DNA of 12,426 nt from positions 6,483 through 18,908 of the forward strand of contig NWUY0300019720.1 of the NCBI GenBank assembly GCA_004151065.3, in the 5' to 3' direction. This document shows, in pieces, positions 1 to 9,320 of the stretch. Source of the stretch: Larix sibirica. Taxonomy: Eukaryota; Streptophyta; Pinopsida; Pinales; Pinaceae. Under the pieces are notes generated by a model. The model was not told the origin of the DNA. It worked only from the letters and a program-made list of their open reading frames with translations, and did no database searches. Position 1 is the stretch's first letter, and the number at the start of each line of letters is the position of its first letter. Position numbers and translations under genes: made by a program.

Positions 1-186
1 TAAAGTGAATCTCCTAAGTCTGAGAGGTCTCTTGGACGACTCCTACATGCTAGACACTTGGCCTATGCAGAAGTACCTGTCCGATGCTACAAAAATCAAC
101 ACTTAGTGTTTCCCTGTTGAATGAATTCAGAATTGGTAAGTCTTTTGAATATACTATTGGAATCCAGCGAAAAGTTCAACAGTCAC
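1..186 (+). mobile_element. Presumed leader of the copia element
   Basis: This lies directly upstream of the first recognisable gag residues. It contains an open stretch from 84 but no clear LTR end or tRNA primer-binding site. The 5' LTR is presumably left of the window. Confidence 0.3.
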
Positions 187-1000
187 AACTTCAATGTCTG
201 GAAGTGTTGCATGATTGCTTTGTTCTAGTACAGGGGATTGTTTGGGTGGTCACTTGCAATGAAGGGAGAGATCATGATGATGAAGATTGAAAAAAGAATT
301 TGATTTAAAAAACAGAGATGCAGTGATGCTATTAATGTTGTCTGTGATGATTGACATGGTCCCACAAGTTCAATATGTGGAAGGATGCCTTCACAGTATG
401 GTCAAGACTGAGAGAGATGCACGAGACATCCAACAAAGGTAGTTCTTTTCAATTTATGGTTTGTTGATTTCAGTGAAGATGGAGGAGTGTGACTCAATTT
501 CAGATCACCTATTGAAATTTGAAAGACATTAAAGATCTGTTACTTGCAATAGCTATATAAGTAGATGAGGAAGATTTGGTCGTGATTACATTGAAGACCC
601 TACCTCACTCTTTTGAAATTTTTGTTGAAACCCTGAATGTCACTTTGGAGTCAACTGACATAATTTTTGAGAAATCTTGTAGTAAATTATTACAGGAGGA
701 TGATAGAAAAAGCAAACTCAGAAGCAGCAATGGAGCATACAAGAGCGACTTTGTAGCAATGATTAAAGGCAAAGCGTAGTACAAATGAGAGGGAAATAAT
801 AGTAACAACGGCATACCTTCTGGATTGTTAGGTAAATCAGCTAAGTATGTGAAGTGTTATTACTGTGGGAAAGTTGGTCACATTAAAAAAGACTAGGAAA
901 ATGCTGAGGGATGAGTAGTACAACCATGGGTAATTGAGAATGCAGCAGGTGAATGTTGCAAAAGATAAAGACGACTAATTTTATCCTATTGTGGTAGCGC
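187..1000 (+). pseudogene. Degenerate Ty1/copia gag
   Basis: Gag packages the element RNA in virus-like particles. Recognisable pieces in order are NFNVWKCC at 187-210 (compare FNxWK at the start of copia gag), the dimer/UBN2-type core KMEECDSISDHLLKFE near 476-523, DIKDLLLAIAI with an in-frame TAA at 558-560, then VVITLKTLPHSFEIFVETLN from 579 and KLLQEDDRKSK (about 696-728). The frame changes near 521-525, and further frame changes and stops follow. It ends in the zinc knuckle region. It cannot encode a working protein. Confidence 0.75.
855..893 (+). pseudogene. Gag CCHC zinc knuckle with lost final Cys
   Basis: The frame reads CYYCGKVGHIKKD followed by TAG at 894-896. This is the retroviral-type knuckle C-X2-C-X4-H-X4-C, which binds RNA in nucleocapsid. 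The first two Cys, the Gly and the His are kept, while the fourth ligand is replaced by a stop. A small deletion is the simplest cause. Confidence 0.8.
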
Positions 1001-1029
1001 ATGTGGGAAGTTAGTCAACAAATTTGTTT

Positions 1030-1330
1030 TTTGATTTTGGGGCTTCAAAGCATATGGCTAATAAGAGTAACTGGTTTGTGGAACACAAAGACCAAGTCAG
1101 AAATAGTGATTTTTGGTTATGGGAGAGATCACATTGTGCAAGGTTGGGGTAATGTGCAAGTCAAGATGAGAGGTAAGACCCTCATGTTTAAGAGTATACT
1201 TTTACATTCTTGGTTTGAGTAAATTTGTGTTCAGTTAGTGAGATCACAAAGTATAATCCATTTATGGATGTGATCTTTTGGGGAGAAAGTTGTTCTATGA
1301 TTGACAAAAGGAGCAATAAAAATATTGCAT
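1030..1330 (+). pseudogene. Degenerate copia aspartic protease
   Basis: This is the protease that would cleave the Gag-Pol polyprotein. The active site reads D-F-G-A-S-K-H-M at 1033-1056 where the family has D-S-G-A-(S/T)-x-H-(M/I), so the Ser next to the catalytic Asp is Phe. Downstream, GNVQVKMRGKTLMFKSIL (about 1150-1203) fits the second half of the domain, followed by CSVSEITKYNP around 1229-1261. At least two frame changes separate these blocks. Confidence 0.75.
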
Positions 1331-1500
1331 TAAGGGTAAATGAGCAAGGGTTGTACAGTCTTGTTGATAATGGAATGGATTAATTACATGCTTTGGTTAC
1401 CAACAATGGAAATCCGAAATAGTAGCAATGGAAATAATTTATTGTATCAGATGTATGGGCATTTGAATTTTAAGTGTCTTTTATTGGCGATAAAGGTTAT
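1331..1500 (+). pseudogene. Copia GAG-pre-integrase segment (start of integrase zinc finger)
   Basis: ALRVNEQGLYSLVDNGMD (about 1328-1381) is followed by LLYQMYGHLNFKCLLLA (about 1439-1490), the first half of the HHCC integrase zinc-binding domain (LWHxRxGHLN in intact copies). The first zinc His is Tyr-Gln here, the second is present in GHLN. The matching CxxC half appears only after 2280, because foreign sequence intervenes. Confidence 0.75.
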
Positions 1501-2265
1501 AATTGAAATGAAATTTATATTAATGTCCACTAGAGACAAAATTGGGTCAAATAACATCGATCATGAGATGTCCATACAAAAACAAGGGGCTGCAATGCTC
1601 CCCCTATGATGAAAAATGAAATTAAATGAAAATGAGTTACCAACAACAAAAAATGAAACAGCATAACCTAGCCGTACTAAGTAGGGTTCCCTAAGAGGGA
1701 AAATCCTAGAAAGTGGATGGGAGTCTATGAAGAAAAAAGGACTGGATAGAAGTGCAGTTGCAACTAAAAGAAAAGGGACCAAGCCCTACCCATCCTTTGA
1801 ATTAATAATATTGATGTCCATACATAGTGCCTAGCAGATGATGTCTTCAAGAGAGTGGCTTGGGCTGAAAATTCCTTGGTAAGTGATCCTATGTGGCATC
1901 AATGTACCCCCCTCAGGATGGAGGTAGAGGGAGGGCCACTCCAAACATCTAAGGCTAATGAACTCTCCATAGAAGAGAATAAACTAGTAATGTGCTGTTG
2001 AGAAGATGAATGACTCTCCTTGCTTCGCTTTGATCCTCATAAAATCCCTTGGCTTAATATGATTGGGAGCCCAAGTGATGTGGGCTAGAGAAAGAAGTTG
2101 AAGGGTCCAACTGAGTGTTATGCTTTGATCCCCCAACTCCCTAGACTTGATGAAAGAAGGAAGTAATCTGTATAATTGTGGCAGATGAGCCCATGAAGTA
2201 AACGTTGCATGAGAGAACAAGCCCCATTGAGTATAAGGCGAAGCACCACTGATCATAATATCTGA
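1500..2265. mobile_element. Foreign insertion splitting the integrase zinc finger
   Basis: About 765 bp separate GHLNFKCLLLA from DVCEKVNFCEACLVGKHHR, which are normally only about 20 residues apart, so most of this is inserted. No terminal inverted repeats or LTRs were recognised. GATCAT occurs near both sides (1558-1563 and 2251-2256) and could be a duplicated target, but it is too short to trust. TGTCCATAC occurs twice inside (about 1569 and 1815). The minus strand is unusually open: 142 codons at 1984-2412 and 73 codons at 1561-1782. The protein matches nothing I know. The exact boundaries are uncertain by tens of bases. Confidence 0.6.
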
Positions 2266-2614
2266 AGTTTGATGTTTGTGAGAAGGTAAATTTCTGTGAA
2301 GCATGCCTTGTAGGCAAACACCATAGATTGGCCTTTGATAAAGGGAAAGCTTGGAGAGACAAAGGTGTTTTGGATCTTGCCTGTGGTGATATTTGCAGTA
2401 CTTTGAGAACAACTTCAGTTGTTGGTGCAGGACATTTTATATTTCCTGTACATGATTTTCTAGGGAAAGGTGAGTTTAATCTCTCCAAAAGAACTCTGAT
2501 GCTTTTTCCAAGCTTAAAGTCTTAAATGCAACAATAGAGAGAATTTGGTAGAAGTATTGAAGGATAAAGCCCTCCAGATTGCTAATGGAAGTGAATTTAT
2601 TTCTAACAAATTTT
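2266..2614 (+). pseudogene. Degenerate copia integrase, zinc-finger end and catalytic core
   Basis: Integrase inserts the DNA copy. CEACLVGKHHRLAFDKGKAW (about 2292-2351) is the CxxC half of the zinc finger and following linker. DLACGDICS (about 2372-2398) fits the first catalytic region (LxHxDxCG in intact copies). GHFIFPVHDFLGK follows at about 2431-2469. The second catalytic motif, normally TDNGxEF, reads I-A-N-G-S-E-F at about 2578-2598, with the Asp changed to Ala. Frame changes occur near 2470 and 2545. It is inactive. Confidence 0.8.
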
Positions 2615-2800
2615 CTGATTGGTCTATCGGCAAGCAGCAAGGTGATCGGGCTTGTATTAATGTGGAGAGCCGGGTTCAAATCCCTGAGTGGTATGATTGT
2701 AAATATGGCCTTGTAAATATAAGAAGTATTTCTGAATTAAAAAAAGCAAGAAAGCATATAGAGGCAATTTTCTGGTCCATATACTCCTTAATAGAACAGA
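2615..2800 (+). mobile_element. Putative tRNA-derived SINE inside the integrase
   Basis: Copia homology stops after FSD and resumes at EEKKPHTVVEMA, with about 190 bp of unrelated sequence between them. That sequence has pol III internal promoter motifs: an A box-like TGGTCTATCGG at 2620-2630 and a perfect B box GGTTCAAATCC at 2673-2683, 53 bp apart. The bases around the B box can form most of a T-arm stem (4 of 5 pairs). An A-rich run occurs near 2738-2753. No clear target-site duplication was seen and about 20 integrase residues are also missing, so insertion may have come with a deletion. The SINE family is not identified. Confidence 0.55.
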
Positions 2801-3250
2801 GTTGTGAAGAGAAAAAACCACACACAGTTGTTGAGATGGCCTAGTGTATGTTGTAGTAGGGCAGTGCCAAAAAATGTATAGGGTGGAAGCAATATATACT
2901 GCTATATATCTACTCATTAGATTTCCTACAAAAGAAGCTCTTGAAGTCAGCTCAGAGGAGGCTTGGTCAAGGAGAAAGTCTCAGGCTAGTTACCTCATTT
3001 TTATTATTGCTTATGTCTTAGTTCTGGAAGAGAAGAGAACCGAGTTAGATGCTAAATGTAAGAAATGAAGTTTTGCTGGTTATAGTGATCAACACAAGGC
3101 TTATACATTCATTTATGCAACTACCGACAAGGTAATAATCAACTGTGATGTGATTGTGGATGAATGTACAGCGATTTTCTGGCCAGAATCATATTTGAAA
3201 TCTGATCAGAAATTTGCTGGTGGTAGTGTCTTGAGGTTGAAAAGGTAGAC
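2801..3250 (+). pseudogene. Degenerate copia integrase C-terminal part
   Basis: Recognisable blocks in order are KKPHTVVEMA (to 2841), VEAIYTAIYLLIRFPTKEAL (about 2885-2944), EEAWSRRKSQASYL, AYVLVLEEKRTELDAKCKK (3010-3065, stop after), then FAGYSDQHKAY (about 3072-3104), TTDKVIINCDVIVDE (about 3122-3166) and WPESYLKSDQKFAGGSVLRL. They match the standard order of copia integrase after the catalytic Glu region, including the GKI-type KxxDxK...F(V/L)GY motif. Stops and frame shifts break it. Confidence 0.8.
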
Positions 3251-4067
3251 AAGTTGCACGATAAGCAGGTGTAGATTGAAAGAGTGATTGGGAGATAGTA
3301 TGCAATGAAGACCTCAGTGAGGATGATGCTGGAAATTCTCCAGGGAAGACTGATAGCAGCGTTGAGAGGTAAAAATAAAGAAAATGAGACCTAACTTCTA
3401 AGTGGGTTTACACCGCCTTGGAGGATGTCCAGTTGGAGGAGCTTGCTTAATCAAAAGGTGAAGTGGGAGACCAAAAATGGAAGGTAATTAGTAGGAGCAG
3501 GTTTATTTTTTGCTTATTTGTTGTTGTAGTAAAGTCATCATAATATTTTGTCACTGAAAAGGATGACTGGAAGAATGCCCTCAAGGAGGGTGAAGGGAAA
3601 CTTGCTTCTAAATTAAAGCATGGCATATTCAGAATAGCCATGGGAATTCATTTGGCGCAGTATTTCAAATTTTCAACATAAGTTTATTATGTTAACAATA
3701 TGTAGAGAAGGTGCATTTATTGGAGGACAAATCAAATTCTGCATCAGTGGTAGTTGACTGAATTTTTCAGCCATTATTGAATCCCATCTGGTTAGTGAGT
3801 TAGTTGATGATTAGAGGGTTGTGACTTGGTATCAACTATCAACCATGCTAGATGCATGTTTGTGCAATCCGTGTTATCTCGTGTTGTGGCAGTATTTAAA
3901 CAATGGTTCATGGTGTATAAAGAAGACAATAGAAGGGGAATTTGTGAACCTTTGTTGTTCATCAGTTTTGCTACTAAGATGCGGGTTTCAGATGGTTTCT
4001 ACAACTTGCTTGGTCTGGATAAAATGGTTATGTTTTGGAATAAGCAATAATGCCTAGTATGAGCATT
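3251..4067 (+). pseudogene. Decayed copia linker; reverse transcriptase and RNase H not recognisable
   Basis: The first part still looks like the linker between integrase and reverse transcriptase (EDDAGNSPGKTDSSVER near 3315-3368, KWVYTALEDVQLEEL near 3401-3445). After about 3450 none of the expected reverse transcriptase (YVDD) or RNase H landmarks can be seen, although about 2 kb of sequence would be needed to hold them. A large internal deletion or replacement is the simplest reading. The open stretches at 3821-4057 have no known domain. Confidence 0.55.
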
Positions 4068-4300
4068 AAGGGAGGGTGATCATGTACATATTTAATAATG
4101 GTCATAGTACTTTAGGATTTCAAGTTCGAAAATATATCTTGTAATACAATCAATTTGTTAAGACTTTAAATTGGATTGGTTATTTTATTATTTTCAAATT
4201 TTGGGAATATAAAGTGAATAGTCATTCCCTCCATGTGCCCACATAATGACTCGTGAAAAATGAAGCAACCAGATTGAGTTGTTCTTTCTCAATGTGCTGG
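4068..4300 (+). mobile_element. Polypurine tract and possible start of copia 3' LTR
   Basis: AAGGGAGGG at 4068-4076 fits a plus-strand primer, and TG at 4077-4078 would start the LTR (tgatcatgtacatatttaat). No second LTR copy is in the window to compare with, and the right end of the LTR could not be placed; 4300 is arbitrary. Confidence 0.4.
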
Positions 4301-5500
4301 TTTGAATTTTTTTCCCCATTGTGTATGATTTTTCTGATAGCAATTTCCAAAATTTTAGAAACCAACCCATGTTTTTCTGTCTTGCACCAACACTTTTTTT
4401 GTAGCATAAGGTAGCTGAAATGTCTTCGGTATTGGCTGTAGATGGGTTCATACCCTTAGGGCTTAAATTGATACGTTTAGTTCAAGTGGGTTTCAGGTCT
4501 TAGTCTCTGTTTGTAGGTTAGTTCATACTCTTACACAACTAACTTTGAGACCCAATGGATGATCTGTTGTCCTTAATAGTTGTGACAGACTCAGTGGATG
4601 AGCAATGATGCATTTTGATTTTGGAAAGTTTCTGCTCTATATTGTTTCAGTGCTTAGCGATAAATTTTGTACTCTGAACCTAATTGCACCAAGAGAAGTG
4701 AGGTACACTCCACAGGTTGGTCAGAAGAGATGTCATGTGGGTGTGTGGGTAACACTAATAAAAAAAACAAGTTGATGTCTGACATGTATTATAAAAAGAA
4801 AATTAAAAAAGCTGACCATTAATTACTATGATGTGTAAAAATATTTTAAAAAACAAGTGCCGAAATGTTTGCACCTAGGTTTTCCTTATCTCTCTCAATA
4901 CTTAATGAACTGGGTTAAGATGGATCTATATGCTAGTAGTGTATTAATTACCTTGGATCTTTTAAGTGTCGAGAGGTTTGCATATCTTAATGAAATTGCA
5001 GTTTAAAATTTAAATCCAAATTAATAACCTCCAAAAATACGTCGAGTCTTTGAAAGTTTTAAGGGAAGAACTTTTTGCCCAAATGTCTGGTAAGTCTCAA
5101 TAAAAAGATCCATTTTCAGACTTCTAATAAAATCTTAGTACCTAGACACAGATCACAATTCTTTGTTCCAATTTGGCAAGATCCTTTATTTCTCCCGTTG
5201 TTTTTTTAAAATTTTTGGTGCCTTTTTTAACTCTCTTTCCCAATTTACCTAAATCCAAAATAAAAAAGTTAAGATCACCAGGATAAAACTTAGCACAAGG
5301 AACAACGTGATTAGTGTCAATTTTTTAAATCACCAAAGTCACCATTATCAAAAGACTATAAAACCACTAGCGAGAATGCTTATCTAACCTTTAGCGATAT
5401 TGTATATGCTAATGGGTAGCTAAGCTTCTAAAAGGATGCAAGAAGTACAAATAATCATATATACTTAGATACCTTTTGTTAGTTTTCAAGACAGCATTAA
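4300..5500. other. AT-rich non-coding stretch, probably G-beta upstream intron
   Basis: No coding region, RNA gene or clear repeat was recognised on either strand. Stops are dense in all frames. The stretch includes A/T runs near 4760-4860 and 5200-5270. If the first G-beta exon lies left of the window this is intron; if not, it is intergenic or promoter-distal DNA. The first-exon signature (CCRTLQGHTGK ending at a donor site) was looked for here and not seen. Confidence 0.5.
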
Positions 5501-6107
5501 CCTATTTTGGGGTCCAGTTTGGGGGGCCATGTTTTAGCATGCATAAGGCCCTCCAACCCTATCTTGCTCCCTCCCCCTCCGCAAGAGACAATGTTTCCAA
5601 ATCTTGTTCAAGGACATTTCATCTAAGATGCACCTCATGGATATGATCATTAGGGTAATTATTGTCTACGGCTTAAAGATTTAGGGTTCGAGTTTGTTGT
5701 AGTGTGACCCGGCCAAGAACAAGAGAGTCCAAACCCTTCTCCTTAGACACATAATTCTATGCAAGCGGATGGTTCCCGAGCTCATTGTCCAAGCAGAGTT
5801 TGAAACTCACCCATTCCATCTTGAGGTTATCTTTGTCTAGTCTCCTTTCTCCACAGAGTTTAGACTTTTGGGGACTTTGCCTTTGGGAGAGATAGATGTC
5901 CTTACCTAGCACTTTGGTGTTTTGAGGTCATCGCCTCACCAATGCCTTTGGATGGACTCGTGGATGACATGTTGAGGTACATCAAGCTTCTCTAGTCAGT
6001 GGCTATATCTCCCAAACCGTCTACCCCTCCTTGCTGTCTAAGCAAGAATTGAATTAGGCCATTTGGTAGGACATTTGTAGATAGTATATCCAAGTTACCT
6101 GGTTTGT
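5500..6107. other. GC-richer anonymous stretch, possibly old transposon debris
   Basis: This stretch is clearly richer in C and G than its neighbours (for example tccctccccctccgcaagag near 5570). Short open stretches occur without recognisable domains. It leads directly into the dispersed repeat at 6108. The change in base composition suggests a decayed insertion, but no family could be named. Confidence 0.3.
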
Positions 6108-6275
6108 GGCATTGGAGAGCCTTGGCTGTGTTACCTCCCAAATCTGCACTTTAAGTAAAGCCCTAAAACATGTGCAACCTTAGGGGAACTAAGAGGGGTT
6201 GTCCATTGTCACCATATGAACACCCTCTCTCACTTTAGGTCGGCTCTCCTTTGACACAAAGGGGGTATCCTTAGA
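6108..6275. repeat. Dispersed repeat, copy 1
   Basis: This segment aligns by eye with 10226-10399 in the same orientation. Shared landmarks in order are ggctg(t/c)gt(t/a)acctccc, a block like gtaaagcc(c)taaaac, (c)ctagggg or cttagggg, a block like tgtcacca or tgtgacca, ctctctcac or ctctttcac, ggctctcctt and aaggggg. It has small gaps and many substitutions, so the copies are old. No coding capacity or terminal structure was found, and the family is unknown. It may be a piece of an LTR element. Confidence 0.65.
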
Positions 6276-8307
6276 GGAGGTGCAAGATAGACCTTAGAAG
6301 TAAATGGGATGGTGGACCAAGACTAGTGCTAATCTAAAGGGTGATGGAGTCAATATATACAAGCTAGAGGGTTTGAAATAACATGGAGAATACATAGTCA
6401 AGCCATATATTGATGTGCCATGACTAGTCCAAGTAGATTTTGAGGCTATGTTTGAGTAAGTGAGATCTCTATCAGTAAATGCACCATCACAACCATGTGC
6501 TTGCAGCCAATAAATAATATGCAACCTTAAACAGTGAAGGACAACCATAACATGAGTTCGCAAGAGAGAAGGGTAGAGTAGGACAGGCTTCTAAAGGATG
6601 AACAACCCAACCAAATAAATCACATCTTTAATCATAATCCGATAAGATTAAATGAGCCCTTAACATGTGCAAACACTCTATCTGAAATTACAGCAGAAAT
6701 GCCCTTCAAATTTCAAAATTACATCAAAGACTCTGGGAGGGTTAAGAACCTCAATCCTAGCTATTCTCTTTGTGCAAAATTGCCCTCTAGAGGTAGTTAG
6801 GTTGTACTGGTAGCACAACTACCTAGCAAATAACATAAAAAGGGACCTACTTTTGTGGTTGCCGGTTGGACATTAAGAAAATTATTTCATCTTATCTTAC
6901 TGCACTCAGATTACAAATATCGGTGACAATCCAAAGTCCATTTGAATTTCTTGATTTTATGTTTGTCTCCTCTTCTTGATGGGTAATTTACAACCGTCAC
7001 TTGTGGAGTTATCCATGTTATAGTATCACATTTAAAGACATTTCTACTTCTAGTAGTATCTTTGGGATTGTATGATGCTGGTACATTTAGAAGCAACTCA
7101 TTTGTCTGTAGAAATTGCAGTTACTTTGGAACTAGTGAATACTGAACTGTATTTGACTGGCACATTCTAGAATGTGCTTCACCAAGGATCCATACATACA
7201 ATCTAATGCAAATTTTCAATCTAGGTCTAGTTTAATTATCACATGACATAAACGTAACTTAAGCTTGATACAAATCTTGAAGTTAAACATGATTTTCTGA
7301 ATCAATTAAAAATTTCATCAACACTTTTTGCCAATGATTCATACACTATCCAAGTGCTATTGTTTTGTATTTCAGAGTGGTTATAGTAGCAATTACAAAA
7401 GTGTAGCCACGGAATTTTCTCAGCGAAGATAATTTGGTTTGCTTGCTGATTAATGCTTTTTGAAAGCTAAACATAAAATGCTTTTTTGAGGTGCAAAATT
7501 GCATCATCCATTCTGTCTTTTCCTTGAGCTCTTTATCTACTTTTTGAAATGGAAATTTTAAAAGGTGGACATATATAAAATTGAAAATGCTCCAACAGAA
7601 ATGTAGAAAATCAGTCTCAAATATCTCTAGCATAGGATATAGGATCATTGTTTGCGAAGGCATTTCCTGTCTCCCCTCCCTCAGTGTTGATGAATACTTA
7701 AATTATAAATTATGGGGCCTATGGTTTTTTCCCAATGTTTTGATACTTATTATTTGACGTTGCCAAGTGTTAAAGTACTCTGACAACATCTTTACGATGT
7801 AATTTCAAAACCCGATAATCTCTGGCAATAGTGTAAATATAAAAGAGATTTTTGCTTTCCCTTGTATGTCCAAAATAATTCTTTTTCCTAATTAATGCCA
7901 GTACATATTCATCTAATTAAGGTAATAGACATACTTATAGCCTGTCAGACAAACTTTTCATTAGTTCATTAGTATTAGGCTCTCGCTAGGAAGGGTTTAA
8001 AAGGGCAAAACTTGGACTTTGACTGGCTGTCAATTTAATTTCGAATGGAATTTAATAAATCAACTCACAGTATGCACCTTTACAAGGTAAGGAGAAATAT
8101 AGAGAGTTCTATGTCCTAACAAAGTCTGCTGAAAAGGGAGAATAGACACTATTGTTCAGTTTTTGACATGAGTGAATGCATTCATCTATTGCCAATGGTT
8201 TTAACTATCTCATGCTTCTTTTCTGAGAGAAGTGAATTTGAACACTGCCCCTTTTTTATAAAATAATTCTTTGACCCTTTTTATTTGGATTTTATTCTCA
8301 TTAACAG
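6276..8307. other. Non-coding stretch just upstream of the first visible G-beta exon
   Basis: No coding region or RNA gene was recognised on either strand. Short open stretches on the minus strand (about 6294-6563 and 7346-7663) show no known domain and no codon bias. The one notable structure is the palindrome at 7160-7177. The right end carries a normal splice acceptor: a pyrimidine-rich tract at about 8240-8300, then ttaacag. Confidence 0.5.
7160..7177. other. 18-bp perfect palindrome with TTCTAGAA core
   Basis: The sequence gcacattctagaatgtgc equals its own reverse complement. Its centre TTCTAGAA fits the inverted TTCnnGAA half-site pair of heat-shock elements. A usable plant element normally has at least three alternating nGAAn units and only two are present. 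Function is not shown. Confidence 0.4.
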
Positions 8308-8732
8308 GTTTATTCATTGGACTGGACGTCCGAGAAAAATCGCATAGTGAGTGCATCTCAAGATGGACGGCTGATAGTTTGGAATGCTTTGACAAGCCAG
8401 AAAACACATGCAATTAAGCTCCCCTGTGCCTGGGTGATGACATGTGCATTTTCTCCTAGTGGACAGGCAGTTGCATGTGGGGGGCTTGATAGTGTGTGCT
8501 CCATTTTCCAGCTTAACTCCCAGTTTGACAAAGATGGGCATCTACCTGTTTCTAGAATTCTGAGTGGTCATAGGGGCTATGTCTCTTCTTGTCAATATGT
8601 TCCAGATGGAGATACACATGTAATAACTGGTTCTGGTGATCGGACATGCGTTCAGTGGGATGTAACAACAGGACAAAGGATTGCTATCTTTGGAGGTGAA
8701 TTTCCATTGGGTCATACTGCTGATGTCATGAG
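8308..8732 (+). CDS. AGB1: Internal exon of heterotrimeric G-protein beta subunit (WD40 blades 1-4)
   Basis: The beta subunit pairs with G-gamma at the plasma membrane and works with G-alpha in plant hormone, defence and growth signalling. This exon is 425 nt (141 codons plus 2 nt). It begins at GTT right after a pyrimidine-rich tract ending in ttaacag, and ends ATG-AG before gtaggc. It reads VYSLDWTSEKNRIVSASQ, then RLIVWNALTSQKTHAIKL, WVMTCAFSPSGQAVACGG, GHRGYVSSCQYVP and IFGGEFPLGHTADVM. From memory of Arabidopsis AGB1 this covers residues 68 to 209 with no length change: most of blade 1, blades 2 and 3, and the start of blade 4. The repeat-ending WD dipeptide is visible in QWDVTTG (blade 3). 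Blade 3 has GSGDRTCVQWD where angiosperms have SSGDQTC(I/V)LWD. There are no stops or frameshifts. The next three bases in frame run into TAG at 8734, so intron retention would truncate the protein. The upstream exon is not in view, so there is no start codon. Family assignment is very secure; orthology to AGB1 is inferred. Confidence 0.96.
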
Positions 8733-9320
8733 GTAGGCCATCAATCAATTGCATATGGAATCCGTGCATGAACCCAAAAAATAATGGTTTATCAGGTGGT
8801 GGTATATGATCCATTGCATTTTCTGTAAAATACTAGTGTTGTTCTTTACTTAATCACTGTCACTTTAAGCTTGTGTCCATATGTGATATTGTCTTGCGTT
8901 CAATGTTTGCGATTTGGTCACAAGTGTCATGCATGCATATCAAGGTTTGTATCTGGGTTGATGCCAAAGAGTGTAAACAAGAATTAAATTAAATGTGAAG
9001 GGAGAATTGGGCCATACTTAACTGTCAAAACATGAACCAAAAAAAGGTATTTGAATGAAGAAAGCTTTTGAGCATCACGGGATCTAGGAAAAAGACTAGT
9101 GATTTCATCACTACCAAGATCATTTATTCTAGTACTTGGATCAGAAAAGAAATAATGTAGTCATGGCTTGAAAAGACAAACAAATATATCCTTTATAGAA
9201 TCCATCATATTAGCATGCATGTTTCTTTTCTTTTTTTTGGCTGAGTTTGAAGTTTTAATTTATGAGTTTGGCTGGTGTTTTCACATTTGAAGTGTCATTT
9301 TAAATTTTAATTGTGTGCAG
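8733..9320 (+). other. Intron between the two G-beta exons (588 bp, phase 2)
   Basis: The intron begins gtaggc and ends with a T-rich stretch and ttgtgtgcag, so it is canonical GT-AG. It splits the serine codon in HTADVM-S-VSIS, at the start of WD40 blade 4. I see no coding potential or repeat in it beyond a pyrimidine run near 9222-9240. Confidence 0.93.

Noticed and set aside
1984-2412. 142-residue minus-strand open stretch as a real gene
   Set aside because: It crosses from the insertion into plus-strand integrase homology (after about 2266), has no recognised domain, and has no supporting start context, so its right part is certainly a shadow of copia.
2620-2690. A functional tRNA gene
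   Set aside because: A and B boxes are present but no acceptor stem or complete cloverleaf can be formed; a SINE head fits better.
3825-3845. tggtatcaactatcaac as an initiator-Met tRNA primer-binding site
   Set aside because: Only the first eight bases fit the usual TGGTATCAGAGC, no LTR end precedes it, and gag lies far upstream, so the position is wrong.
5080-5100. Donor-like ctggtaagt as the end of the first G-beta exon
   Set aside because: The preceding codons do not resemble CCRTLQGHTGK in any frame.
6294-6563. 89-residue minus-strand open stretch
   Set aside because: No known domain, no splice-supported extension, and length expected by chance.
7346-7663. 105-residue minus-strand open stretch
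   Set aside because: Composition is that of AT-rich non-coding DNA and no domain is visible.
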